Origin: Epiperipatus broadwayi | Lineage: Eukaryota; Onychophora; Udeonychophora; Euonychophora; Peripatidae | NCBI GenBank assembly: GCA_028023455.1 | Contig: JAQFVV010006294.1 | Location: forward strand, 3,809,001 to 3,873,000 | Reading direction: 5' to 3' | Length of the DNA stretch: 64,000 bases | In this document: positions 1 through 10,640 of the stretch, piece after piece | Position numbering within the stretch: the first letter of the stretch is position 1 | Layout: each line of letters opens with the position of its first letter | Program-made: the position numbers and the translations under genes | Notes under the pieces: model-generated | What the model was told of the DNA's origin: nothing | The model's input: only the letters and a program-made list of their open reading frames with translations | Databases searched by the model: none

Positions 1-992
1 GAAGGTAATGATTTTATGAAAATATTCAAAATTATATGTGTTTTTTAAAAGACAAACAAAATGTCTTTATTATAAATATATATAAAAAAGAATTATTGAT
101 AAATATAGCTACATGAAAATACATTTATTATCGATACATTATAAATGAGATTAAAATCATGAATAAATGTAGCTGCATGAAAATACGTTTGTTACCGGAA
201 AATTATGAATGAAACTAAAATTATGAAAATTGTTTATTCTTGATAAAGTATAAATGAAAATGCTTATCTGCATGTTGATATAAAATTACAAATGCTTAAT
301 ACTTACCTGAATGTTGATTTTGTGGGAGTAATTTAAACCACATTACTGGATTTAATAAATTTAATGAAATACTCTATGAACTCTAAATGCTTACCTGCAT
401 ATTGAATAAAATTGCAAATGCTTAATACTTACCTGAATATTGATTTTGTGGAAAGAAAATAATGGAAATTTATGCACATAAATGCACTCCTCTCTGTGAA
501 GTAACTAACTAAACTGCTTCCAACCTTTTCATAAATGAAATGAAAATGAGTCATCGCATAGATATGAATGAACTTTATTAGAAATTGCAAATTAATTGTT
601 ATTAAATAAAATTATTGTTGCTAAAAATTAAATCTTAGTTATCCAGTTGTTCAATTCTATTTTTGTTTTTATTGCATCACTCATCATTCATTGCACTTGT
701 TCATGAGAATCTCATGCCTCCTGAGCTACGTCTGGCATAACTAGACCTAGGTAAGTCAGGTTGTAGTGAGATGGAACTCTAGTGGTGCCGTTTGGAAAAC
801 CAAACATATAAATGTCTAGATGCTTCCAGCCTCTATGGTGCTACATCCTCTGATGAGCAGGAAATATTGTTGTAGGGGGGGGGGTTAACATCTGCATTGG
901 GTAATGCCAATTGATAGTTCCTTCCTGCAACATGCTCATCAGGAAATTGTTACAACTGAGGTAATAAAGGGTTGTGTGGTGGTCTGGTTACA
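1..992 (+). repeat. 5' LTR (left-truncated by window) of a gypsy-like element
   Basis: This stretch is repeated in direct orientation at 4,413-5,399, with roughly 25-30 mismatches by eye over about 990 bp (near 97% identity). Similarity stops abruptly after GGTTACA at 992 and 5,399, which gives a CA-ending 3' LTR border. The left part of this LTR, including the U3 promoter, lies outside the window. Inside it, a block of about 65 bp containing GCTTACCTG...ACTTACCTGAAT...TTTTGTGG occurs twice (around 267-330 and 390-452). A gag-like reading frame follows downstream, so the pair is interpreted as LTRs and not as a segmental duplication. Confidence 0.85.
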
Positions 993-1282
993 TTTGTCAC
1001 CCTACTGTGAGGCCTTATCTAGCTAGCCTATCCATAGGCATAAGCAGATCATGATTCTGTGATATGGGCAGTGCATATGATGCAGTGATGTGATTTATTC
1101 AAAAAGGGGTGGGAAAAAATAAAATTTTAAAAGAAAAACAACATAAAAATGAATGGCATAAATGGTAAATAAAGAATAAAACAGGCATAACAAAGACTTG
1201 GAGTTAAATCATGGTATGGATGGAGAGAGAAGCTTATCAAAATTGAAATAAAAAAAGTACAAATAAAATTTTAAAAAAAATA
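993..1282 (+). other. LTR-element leader with possible primer-binding site
   Basis: This non-coding leader lies between the 5' LTR and the gag-like frame. Directly after the LTR end comes TTTGTCACCCTACTGTGAGG, where a tRNA primer-binding site would be expected. I cannot match it confidently to a tRNA 3' end. No other function is visible. Confidence 0.4.
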
Positions 1283-2812
1283 TTGATGATAACCAGATCA
1301 AAAGCAAAAAAGATGATGAATACAGAAAGTATAGAGAATCTTCCTGAGAAAGAAGATAAACAAGAAGACAGAGCAGATGATCAAAAGCAATCACAGAGAA
1401 CAGGAGAGATGTCCATGTTAGCCCAGTTAATGGAAATGGTAAAAGAAGACAACAAGAAAAGAGTTGAACAAAAAGAGGAAGATAACAAGAAAAGAGATAA
1501 AGAAAGAGAAGAAGACAACAAGAAAAGAGATGAACACAGAGAGGAAGACAACAAGAAAAGAATAGTGAACAAAGAGAAGAAGACAACAAGAAAAGAGATG
1601 AACAAAGAGAAGATAACAAAAAAAGAGATGAACAGAGAGAAGAAGACAACAAGAAAAGAGAGCAAAAGAAAAAGAACATAGTGAACAAAGAGAAGAAGAC
1701 AACAAGAAAAGAGAAAAACAGAGAGAAGAAGACAAAAGAGAATTGAAAGAACAAATCAGAGAAATAACTGAAAGCCAAAATGAAAAGTTCGACCAGTTAA
1801 TAAAAGAGATGACTAACAAAATATTAAAAATTAAGGAGGAAGTGATGGAGGAAGTAAAAGGCTCATTAATAGAGCAAGAAGTTAAAATGACCCAGATATG
1901 TGAGGCCATGGATATGAAAATAATAAGAATGCAAGAATCCATGCAGGAGAAGGTGGATATATTGACCACCCAGATGAAAGAGATAGAAATAAAAAATAGT
2001 AATACATTGCCTAAACAAGGAAAGGCAGAAACAGTCCCAAAAGAAAGTCAAAAAGAGAATTACCAAGTTAGTCATGAAGTCCCTATGACCAACCAGATGT
2101 CTGGAATTGTAAACCAGTTTTTAAAAATCAGAACATTTTCAGGGAGCTGTAATGAAGCACCTATAGAATATGTAAAAAGTTTGGAAAGATACTTACAGAA
2201 GAGGAAAAGCTGGCAATAGCATGTAGTCATCTCCAAGGTGCAGCACAAGCATGGTGGGATTCACTGTTCACCCAACCTACAAATTTTGATGATTTTAAAG
2301 GAGCACTAATGAGCTGCTACTGGAGCGATGATTATCAGGAGGGGATTAAATATAAGGTGTCCCAGGAGAAATGCCCACCTGGAGAGCCTTATACACCCTT
2401 CTTTAGAAGACAGGTGGCCAGGTTAAGAGCCTTGACATCTGACCCCCTATCTGAACTCCAGATTATTAGATTGATACAGCACAGCTTCCCAAGTTACATA
2501 GAAAGAATGCTAATTGGGACTGACCGTTGATCTATTGAGCAGGTTGCTGAACTATTAACAGCCTATGATAGCTGTGGTGCATCAACAACCAAGGAAGGAG
2601 GAGCAAAGCAACCACAAAACAAACCTCCCTATAGAAGAGATGGTGGGCCTAGAATAGAAACCATCAGATGCAAAAGGAAAATGCCTCCTAGAAAAATAAC
2701 AACTATGACCCACCACCATGGTATCAGCACCAAAGAAATGGGACACCACCATGGAAAAGACAAAGAAGATATTCAACAGGCAACATGCATAGCATGTACC
2801 AAACCCGGGTTA
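1283..2812 (+). pseudogene. Broken gag of a gypsy-like LTR element
   Basis: This is the structural (capsid) protein of an LTR retrotransposon, readable in three successive frames: 1,283-1,681, 1,743-2,219 and about 2,200-2,530, then on to about 2,812 past a stop at 2,528. The N-terminal third is a charged coiled coil built on an 11-residue repeat (EEDNKKRDEQR type). The middle has the retrotransposon gag-domain signature: IRTFSGS, then AQAWWDSL, then FFRRQVARLRAL and an IEQVAELLTAYD helix after the stop. The C-terminal part is basic, and I see no intact CCHC zinc knuckle. At least two frame changes and one nonsense codon break it. No protease, reverse transcriptase or integrase follows, so the element is non-autonomous. 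Family placement is firm; the gypsy assignment is by gag style only. Confidence 0.75.
1447..1741 (+). repeat. About 33-bp minisatellite inside gag (coiled-coil repeat)
   Basis: A purine-only array with repeated GAAGACAACAAGAAAAGAGA cores. About eight imperfect copies of a roughly 33-bp unit encode an 11-residue Glu/Asp/Lys/Arg coiled-coil repeat. Some copies have lost or gained bases, and these changes cause the first frame switches of the gag pseudogene. Confidence 0.75.
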
Positions 2813-3600
2813 TAAGAAGATCAAATAGTGATAATAACTTGCAGGAGAGTGTGGCTAGAGACACAAGCCACCATGATGACCTATGGCCTGAAAAATGCCC
2901 GAAAATAGAATGAAACAGAAGTGTATCACCAAGAAAGATGCAATAGGAGAACTTATCATGATTATCAGTCTCCCAAACCAGGCTGTAGTTACAATACAGA
3001 ACAATAAAATAGAGATAGCTGATGGAAAAAGTTTGTGAGTGTGATGTAGTGATGCATGAACTTGTGTTTTTCATGTTGAGATGGGTGGATGATTGAGCAG
3101 AGCTGCTTGGATGTGTTGTGTTATGATGCTCCGAAGTATATGCTCGGCACTATCCAGACCTGGATGTTGTGCTCTGAGAGTAGTCCAGCAATGTGTATAT
3201 ATAGGCCTCATGAATAGGCCTCAGCCTCATGAATAGACCAAATGATAGCCCCTAAGACTCACAGAAGCTGAGCATGGTTGCTAAGTGCCAAATTGTGTTT
3301 TTTTCTCTGGATCCTACTCTTAGTTGGATGATCCTTCTAGGTACAAGAGAGGTAGTGCTTAAAAATGAGATATTTTCTCATGACATCATGGGGCAGTGCA
3401 TACTGGTAATTGTGCTTAGCCATCTACTTATCCTGGCATTGGAGGCTACAGTTCATGTATTCACTTTCCAGCTCATCTTACCCATTTCATCAGTAAACCT
3501 AAAACCAATGGAAATGCAATAATGAAAAATCATGTGTATATTATATGGAATAAAATCGTACTTCCAGATGATTTCATCCCAAAATTTGGTGGGGGGGTAA
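2813..3600 (+). other. Remaining internal region of the LTR element, no pol; polypurine tract at its end
   Basis: No protease, RT, RNase H or integrase motif can be read here. The short open stretches (for example 3,274-3,522) resemble no family I know. The end carries GGTGGGGGGGTAA (3,589-3,600). This serves as a plausible polypurine tract directly before the 3' LTR, which starts TGAAACAGG at 3,601. Confidence 0.5.
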
Positions 3601-5399
3601 TGAAACAGGTATACTGTTCTGTGCATATATATTCAAAAGATCCCCCCCCCCATTTAAAAAAGACTAGCATGATTTGATCAAATTAAAAAAGAAATAAAGT
3701 AAAAAAGTTTATAGTTAAAAGAAAATCATTATTGATTTTATAGTTTCAAATTATGATGTAAATAAAAGCTGGCAGTTATTAAAAAAGATTATATTTTTAA
3801 TTTTTGGAATGATGTTTTTAAATAAAGTGTTATATCAGCTTGAGGCAGTCTTAATCAATTGAAAAACATGGCTTAATCTTTATGCTTTCTTATCTATCCC
3901 ACTAAAAAAGTAGATTATCCAATCATTATGAAGAGAAAGGCAATCGGGCTTAAATGAGAGCAGTATGCAAATTAGGTACAGTGGGAAAAGGCTGTTTAAT
4001 CAGTCCAAGAATCAGATATAAATAGTCAAGTTGCAAATTCAGAGGCAGATTAGATTTGATTTTAAAACAAGAGACTTTGAAAGAGTTTTAAAAAGTTTTT
4101 CCAGAGAGATTTTAAGGAGATCAAATAGTTATATTTTTTTCCAAAGAGATATTTTTCAAGTAGCTGTTAAAGAAGAATTTTGAAAAAAAAAGATTTCAAT
4201 TTTAAAAGGATATTAAAGAACCTCTGTTAATGATGGAAAAAGAAAGCTTTATTAAGGAAAACTTGACGATGAAAGCTTAAAAAGTCACAGCTTCATCTCT
4301 TCATTCTAAGCCATGATTTTTCAAGATTTGCCTGGATAACCATCATGAAAGGGATTAACGCCATTCAGCTTAAATAAAATGACCCCTTTTTGAAGGAACA
4401 AACTGGATAAATAAAGGTAATGATTTTATGAAAATATTCGAAATTATATGTGTTTTTTAAAAGACAAACAAAATGTCTTTATTATAAATAAAAAAAAAGA
4501 ATTATTAATAAATATAGCTACATGAAAATACATTTATTATCGATAAATTATAAATGAGAGTAAAATCATGAATAAATGTAGCTGCATGAAAATACGTTTG
4601 TTACTGGAAAATTATGAATGAAACTAAAATTATGAAAATTGTTTATTCTTGATAAAGTATAAATGAAAATGCTTATCTGCATGTTGATATAAAATTACAA
4701 ATGCTTAATACTTACCTGAATGTTGATTTTGTGGGAGTAATTTAAACCACATTACTGGATTTAATAAATTTAATGAAATACTCTATGGACTCTAAATGCT
4801 TACCTGCATATTGAATAAAATTGCAAATGCTTAATACTTACCTGAATATTGATTTTGTGGAAAGAAAATAATGAAACTTATGCACATAAATGCACTCCTC
4901 TCTGTGAAGTAACTAACTAAACTGCTTCCAACCTTTTCATAAATGAAATGAAAATGAGTCATCACATAGATATGAATGAACTTTATTAGAAATTGCAAAT
5001 TAATTGTTATTAAATAAAATTATTGTTACTAAAAATTAAATCTTAGTTATCCAGTTGTTCAATTCTATTTTGTTTTTGTTGCATCACTCATCATTCATTG
5101 CACTTGTTCATGAGAATCTCATGCCTCCTGAGCTACGTCTGGCATAACTAGACCTAGGTAAGTCAGGTTGTAGTGAGATGGAACTCTAGTGGCGCTGTTT
5201 GGAAAACCAAACATATAAATGTCTAGATGCTTTCAGCCTCTATGGTATTACATCCTCTGATAAGCAGGAAATATTGTTGTAGGGGGGGGGGTTAACATCT
5301 GCATTGGATAATGCCAATTGATAGTTCCTTCCTGCAACATGGTCATCAGAAAATTGTTACAACCGAGGTAATATTGGGTTGTGTGGTGGTCCGGTTACA
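3601..5399 (+). repeat. 3' LTR (about 1.8 kb) of the gypsy-like element
   Basis: Runs from TGAAACAGG, directly after the polypurine tract, to GGTTACA at 5,399. Positions 4,413-5,399 match 1-992 of the window. The first 0.8 kb (U3) has its partner outside the window. U3 holds a TATAAATA box. The terminal TGAAACAG is shared with the LTR pair at 13,887 and 17,726. The target-site duplication cannot be tested because the left end is missing. Confidence 0.75.
4017..4024 (+). promoter_or_regulatory. TATA box of the LTR
   Basis: TATAAATA stands alone in a less AT-biased context within the LTR. It lies about 390 bp upstream of the region shared with the visible part of the 5' LTR. LTR promoters commonly have a TATA box at the U3/R border; transcription itself cannot be seen from sequence. 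Confidence 0.5.
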
Positions 5400-8150
5400 A
5401 TATATATTAGCTAAACATAATATTGTCTTTTTATTGAAAAAGCGATCGGGATGATATAAATTATAATTTCAATAACCATTTCCTTACATCTCTTTTATCA
5501 GAAATTATGTAACAAATATACATTTATAACCCTATATAGAATGAAAAGAAGCTGTTATCAATCTTATAATCTCAAAATTAAAATATATATTTTAATAATA
5601 AATAATTTATTAATCTCAAACTGTATTAATATAACAATAAAATAACTAACTTCATTTGATATATACATAAAAAACAGTCTTCTCAAATTAAATCTTAACT
5701 TTCTTTTCTTAATCCTTTGAAATTTCCAGAACATATAAAAAAAAATTATGTACTAACAGTTTTGGCTGAGTAAATTAATAGAAATATTACATTTTAAATA
5801 TGCATATTTTGTTACTTAATTTTTTTTTCCTCATTTGGAAATAAGGCAAGTGATAATCAGCATTTGATTTTAAATCTTGCAAATCAGCAATCAGATATAT
5901 AACAGGTTTTCCTCCTTAATCAAAATCCAGGATTTTTTTTTTTAAATGTTGGTGTGAAAAGGCACATTTGATAGGAATATTTTCTGAAATCCATGAAGAT
6001 AGGTAGAATATAACCTTTAGTTCTTTACATAGACATTCTTAAATCCTCCTTAATCAAAATCCAGGATTTTTTTTTTAAAATGTTGGTGTGAAAAGGCACA
6101 TTTGATAGGAATATTTTCTGAAATCCATGAAGATAGGTAGAATATAACCTTTAGTTCTTTACATAGACATTCTTAAATTGAGACTAACTTTATAAAGTGA
6201 GTAAAAAAAATCATTACAGTTTTCAAATTAGGTCAAAATTAATAACTTTTTTTATTTACCATTCACTGTTCCTTCAGCAACTAGCACAAGAATAAGACTT
6301 TTTTTTTTTAACTTGGTTATTTGGAATCCTAACAATTAAATAACTATTAGATTTTACATTAATTACAATTACATACAAAAACATTTCAAACTTTTTTTAA
6401 TAATCAAAAAAAAAAAAACCCCTGGAAATTCCATTGTTACATAGAATATCAATAGTTAAAAATTTCTGTGTTGTTATTTATACAACTACATTCCAATTTT
6501 AATTAAGCTAAAATAAAATTTAAATTATCAAATTATAGATTTATTTTTTAAACATATTTATTAAATGTATTATTTATTAAACATATTTATTTTTCTTCTT
6601 AAAACATTATTTATATGAGTTAATGTATTTATTATGCGAATCTGTATCTACAGAAATTCCACATTTCTTTTTAATAATGGATAACCACTTAATCTATTTC
6701 CCTGACAAACTCACAACTCTTACCATCAATTTTATGCTTCTATAAGCTTTATCGCATCTCCAGTAAAATTCTAATCTTATAAACCATTCATCTCTATACA
6801 ATTTTCTATCTTTTCCACTCTCATTATGGGTATAGCCAATAAACATCACATGACTACCATCTCTTTTACTTTTCTTATATTTGTAAGTATTTAGACGGCT
6901 TTATAATAATTTATGATTAATTATATATATATAAATGATAGATATCACTATGTATGTAATATAAATTAAGAATTAAAATAGATTACAATTATATTGAAGA
7001 GGGCATAAAAATATTTGATGGAAACAATTTTTGTTATTATATATTATAATGGTAAATAAATAAAATACAGGAAACACAATCACCAATGCAAATCTTAAGT
7101 CAGAATACTTTATTGAATCCAAACTACATTCTATAACTAAATATTATAAATAACAGCCTAAATTCAAACTTTGCTATAATACTGTGAATAAATTTGTTTA
7201 TATTCTTAATAAATATTTACGTGTGTATGGATATGTAATACTAATTTTTCCAAAGACATTATATATACTTCAATTGTTTTTCTGAATAATTAAATGTTAC
7301 TTAAATATCTCAGGGGAAATATAAACTTTAAGTATATGTGTTATCGAAATTATAATTAATATGTGACCAATAAAGAAATGATAAGTCATATAATCTTATA
7401 AATAAAAAAAATAGGAAAGCCACATTTAATTAATAAATAAATTCAAATTGTATTCACATTAATAAAACAAAAAAAGTAATAATGTTATTAATTTAGAATA
7501 TGATTGATTATATATTTTTTTTTTCCAGTTTTTTACAGGTAACATTACATAATTTCAATATTTCTACATGCAGATACATTTCTAGGTGTAATGTTTATCT
7601 TATATGCTATATTTAATTCTATACAAATAATAACAAAGGTTACGTTTGTTAAGCCCAAAATTGCTTATTATACAATTTTCAAATGATTCAAATAGTTTTA
7701 TCATCTAAATATTATTTACTCTGTCTTCAAAATGCTATGGCAGCAAACCACTTGTTAATGCCAATTTATTAAATGATTTAAATGCAAAATATGCATATAT
7801 AGGTGCATATATTTATATAATATAAATAAGAAGAATGCTACATCTCTTAAAAAATATATACCTATGATGCAAAGAATAGCCACTATTTATCAATATAAAC
7901 ATTATCAGCATAAGCTCAGAGATATATCATCTCAAATATTCAACAAGGAATGACTATTTATCACCAAAACAACTTCACCCTTGAAAACATTATAAATAAC
8001 TAAAATAAGTCACTATAAAATATAAACATTTTAAATCTATTTAACCTTTTTTAAATTCGGTAGTTTACTTAGCTGGGTTTGGCCACTTAATGGCATTGTT
8101 TATGTGCAAAAACACAAAAAATGCTATATATGCAGCCGGAATTACAGATA
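5400..8150. other. AT-rich non-coding DNA
   Basis: Very AT-rich, with poly-T/poly-A runs and TA-rich patches. No reading frame or conserved domain is visible on either strand. The only structured item is the tandem duplication at 5,911-6,178. Confidence 0.6.
5911..6178. repeat. Near-perfect 134-bp tandem duplication (2 copies)
   Basis: Copies 5,911-6,044 and 6,045-6,178 both run from CCTCCTTAATCAAAATCCAG to CATTCTTAAAT. They differ at about one position in the T/A homopolymer. The near-identity points to a recent duplication. Confidence 0.95.
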
Positions 8151-9945
8151 ATACTACAGTTCTGTTGTATTAGCCATTGCAGGCCATTTGATGGCATTGC
8201 ACAGAAATATTACGGCCTGTTTTGTGCTTCATGACACTTTATGCGAATTCGCACAATTCACAATTGGCTACCGTATCAAGTGAAATCTCCATAGCAGAGT
8301 AATTTTATTTCTACTTAAATCATGCAGACTGACTCACTAATAAGAATTGTCACTGTCCCCACCCTTCCCTACACAACTTGGAATGTGCAAAAGATTGGCA
8401 AAGGGTAAGGTAGGGTGAACACGATTCGGCCAAACTCATGTGAAAACTCATGTTTTCATGAGAAAATGTACGAGACAAATAAAATGGTGCACTGTGGCTA
8501 GCAGATTTTCGAATTGAGCCAATTACCAATAACAGAAGCAGGGTAACCACGGGGGAATTTACATGGCCGGACTTGATTAATACAACAGTTTCTGTTATTA
8601 GCCATTGCAAGCCACTTGATGGCATTGCACAGAAATATTATGACCTGTTTTGCACTTTGTGACACTGGTTATGTCAATTTGCACAATTCACAGTTGGCTA
8701 CCATATCATTTCTGAGGGTGACTGGATTTCAAGTGGCCACAAATTTTGAAATCTGCAGTAGTCTTCTCTTAGCATGTTGAAACTGTGAGAGGATGTATTT
8801 TCTATGCAAACACTTAGAAATATGCTGTTAATGTGGCCCAATATTTCTGTGCTTTTGCATAGAAAGTTGCTGCCTATAGAACAGTTCTGTTCATATTAGC
8901 CATTGCAGGCTTATATGGCATTGCACACCAATTTTATGGCCTGCTGATGTATTTCGCAACACTATGCAAATGAGCACTTAACAGATCACTACTGTATATC
9001 ATGAGGGTGTTTGGAATTCAACTGGCCATAACTGTTGTAATATACCTTCATAATAGTGATCTTATACCCTAACTGATGTACTAGTACATACTAATAATTG
9101 TAAACCCATCCCCACGCTTCCCTACACATCATGAAATGTGAAAACAATTGCAAAAGGGTCAGGCCAAGCACCATTTCACACAAGTCACACGAAAAGATAC
9201 GTTTGCACGAGAACAGCTATGAGTCAAATGAAATGGCTAAGGTTGCATGTTGTTTTGGAAATCGTAAGCTTGGTTTTATTAGAGGACTGCATCTTTTGGT
9301 CAGATTAAGAACAGATATGAGACAAATAGAATATCTGATGTTGCACGTTATTTTGCAAATCATAATTTTGGTTTGATTCAGAGTACTGCATCTTTTGGCC
9401 AATCCTTTGGACTGGCAAAACCATCATTCACCTCCCACACATTCCAGCAGCATGACATGTCTAATGTAATTTAAAAATGTAATTATTGTATTTTAGAAAA
9501 TAATGTCAGTTTCTAAATTGAGTACTGCATCTTTTGGCTGATCCTTTGGACCAGCAAAACCATTGGTCCCCCGGCCATGCACATTCCAGTGCTGACTAGT
9601 GAAATGTATTTAAAAATATTATAATTATTATATTTTCTAAATTAATGTTTTTTACAAAATAATGTCGTTTCGTAAATTGTTTAAAAATAGTTTGCAAAAT
9701 GTCGCAAGGCATTAAAATGTATAATGTAATTTAAGAACATAATTATTCCATTTTAGAAAATAATGTTAAAGTTGAAAAAAAAAAGGCCCAGTAACATTAT
9801 ATTTGTGTTTGTTTACATAAAAAGCATGCCCTCTTGCAGTTTCAACATGCTAAGAGAAGACTATCAAATCTCCATAGCAGAGTAATTTCATTTCCACTTA
9901 AATCACGCAGTCTGACTGATTCACTAAGAATTGTCAGTTCATCAT
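8150..9945. repeat. Mosaic of diverged low-copy repeats
   Basis: A unit starting ACAGTTCTGTT..ATTAGCCATTGCAGGC occurs at 8,156-8,280, 8,585-8,710 and 8,881-9,005. A block containing CCCTTCCCTACACA occurs at 8,356 and 9,107. A block containing ACTGCATCTTTTGG occurs near 9,286, 9,386 and 9,524. A CATAGCAGAGTAATTT block occurs at 8,291 and 9,880. The copies interleave like a decayed transposon or nested satellite. No protein can be read and I cannot name a family. Confidence 0.7.
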
Positions 9946-10036
9946 AGTGCGGCGAGTCCATCAAATTCTACATTTGCAAAACCTTGCCATTCCGATGACA
10001 GTCATGCTCCTCCAAGTCAAAGTATTCGATTCGCAC

Positions 10037-10640
10037 ACATTTCCAAAAACAAAAGATTGTGATTCTATGACATAAATTAATCAAAAAAAGAAAACGAAAG
10101 TTGAAAAAGTGAAAAGTTTTGGTCTTATTTTATTTTTGGGCGGGGGTTTGAGAAAAAGTTTGTCATCATTGAGACAAAAGTTATTTTGGGTTTGTTTTTA
10201 TTTAAAAAAAAAGTAGAACAAGATTTTTTTTAAAAAAGGTAATACAAATAAAATGTAATAAAAATTAGTCTTAAAAATAAAAGTTTTACTATATCAGCAG
10301 TAAAGATGTGTTTGTGTATTGGTTTTTGTTAGTAGGCAGAAAAAAAACATTTCCAAACTAAAAGGTTGTGATTCTATGACCTAAATCAATGAAAAAAAAG
10401 GAAAGTTGATAAAGTCAAAAGTTTTGGTATTATTTTATGTTGGGGGGGGGGTTGAAAAAAAACTTTGTCATCATGGAAAAAGTTATTTTTGGTTTGTTTT
10501 TATTTTTTTTAAAAAAGGTAGAACAAGATTTTATTAAAAAAAAAAAAAAAAAGGTAATACAAATAAAATGTAATAAAATTTTGTTTTAAAATAAGAAAAG
10601 TTTGACTATATCAGTGGTAAAGATGTGTTTGTGTAAGGGA
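10037..10640. repeat. About 310-bp tandem duplication (2 diverged copies)
   Basis: Copies at 10,037-10,346 and 10,347-10,640 each start ACATTTCCAAA and share GTGATTCTATGAC, AAAGTTTTGGT, a G-run and GGTAATACAAATAAAATGTAA. They end around AAGATGTGTTTGTGTA. Homopolymer lengths differ between the copies. It is non-coding. Confidence 0.9.

Noticed and set aside
1209-1778. Long minus-strand frames rich in Leu, Ser and Phe over the gag array
   Set aside because: They are the complement of the purine-rich coiled-coil minisatellite and have no domain of their own.
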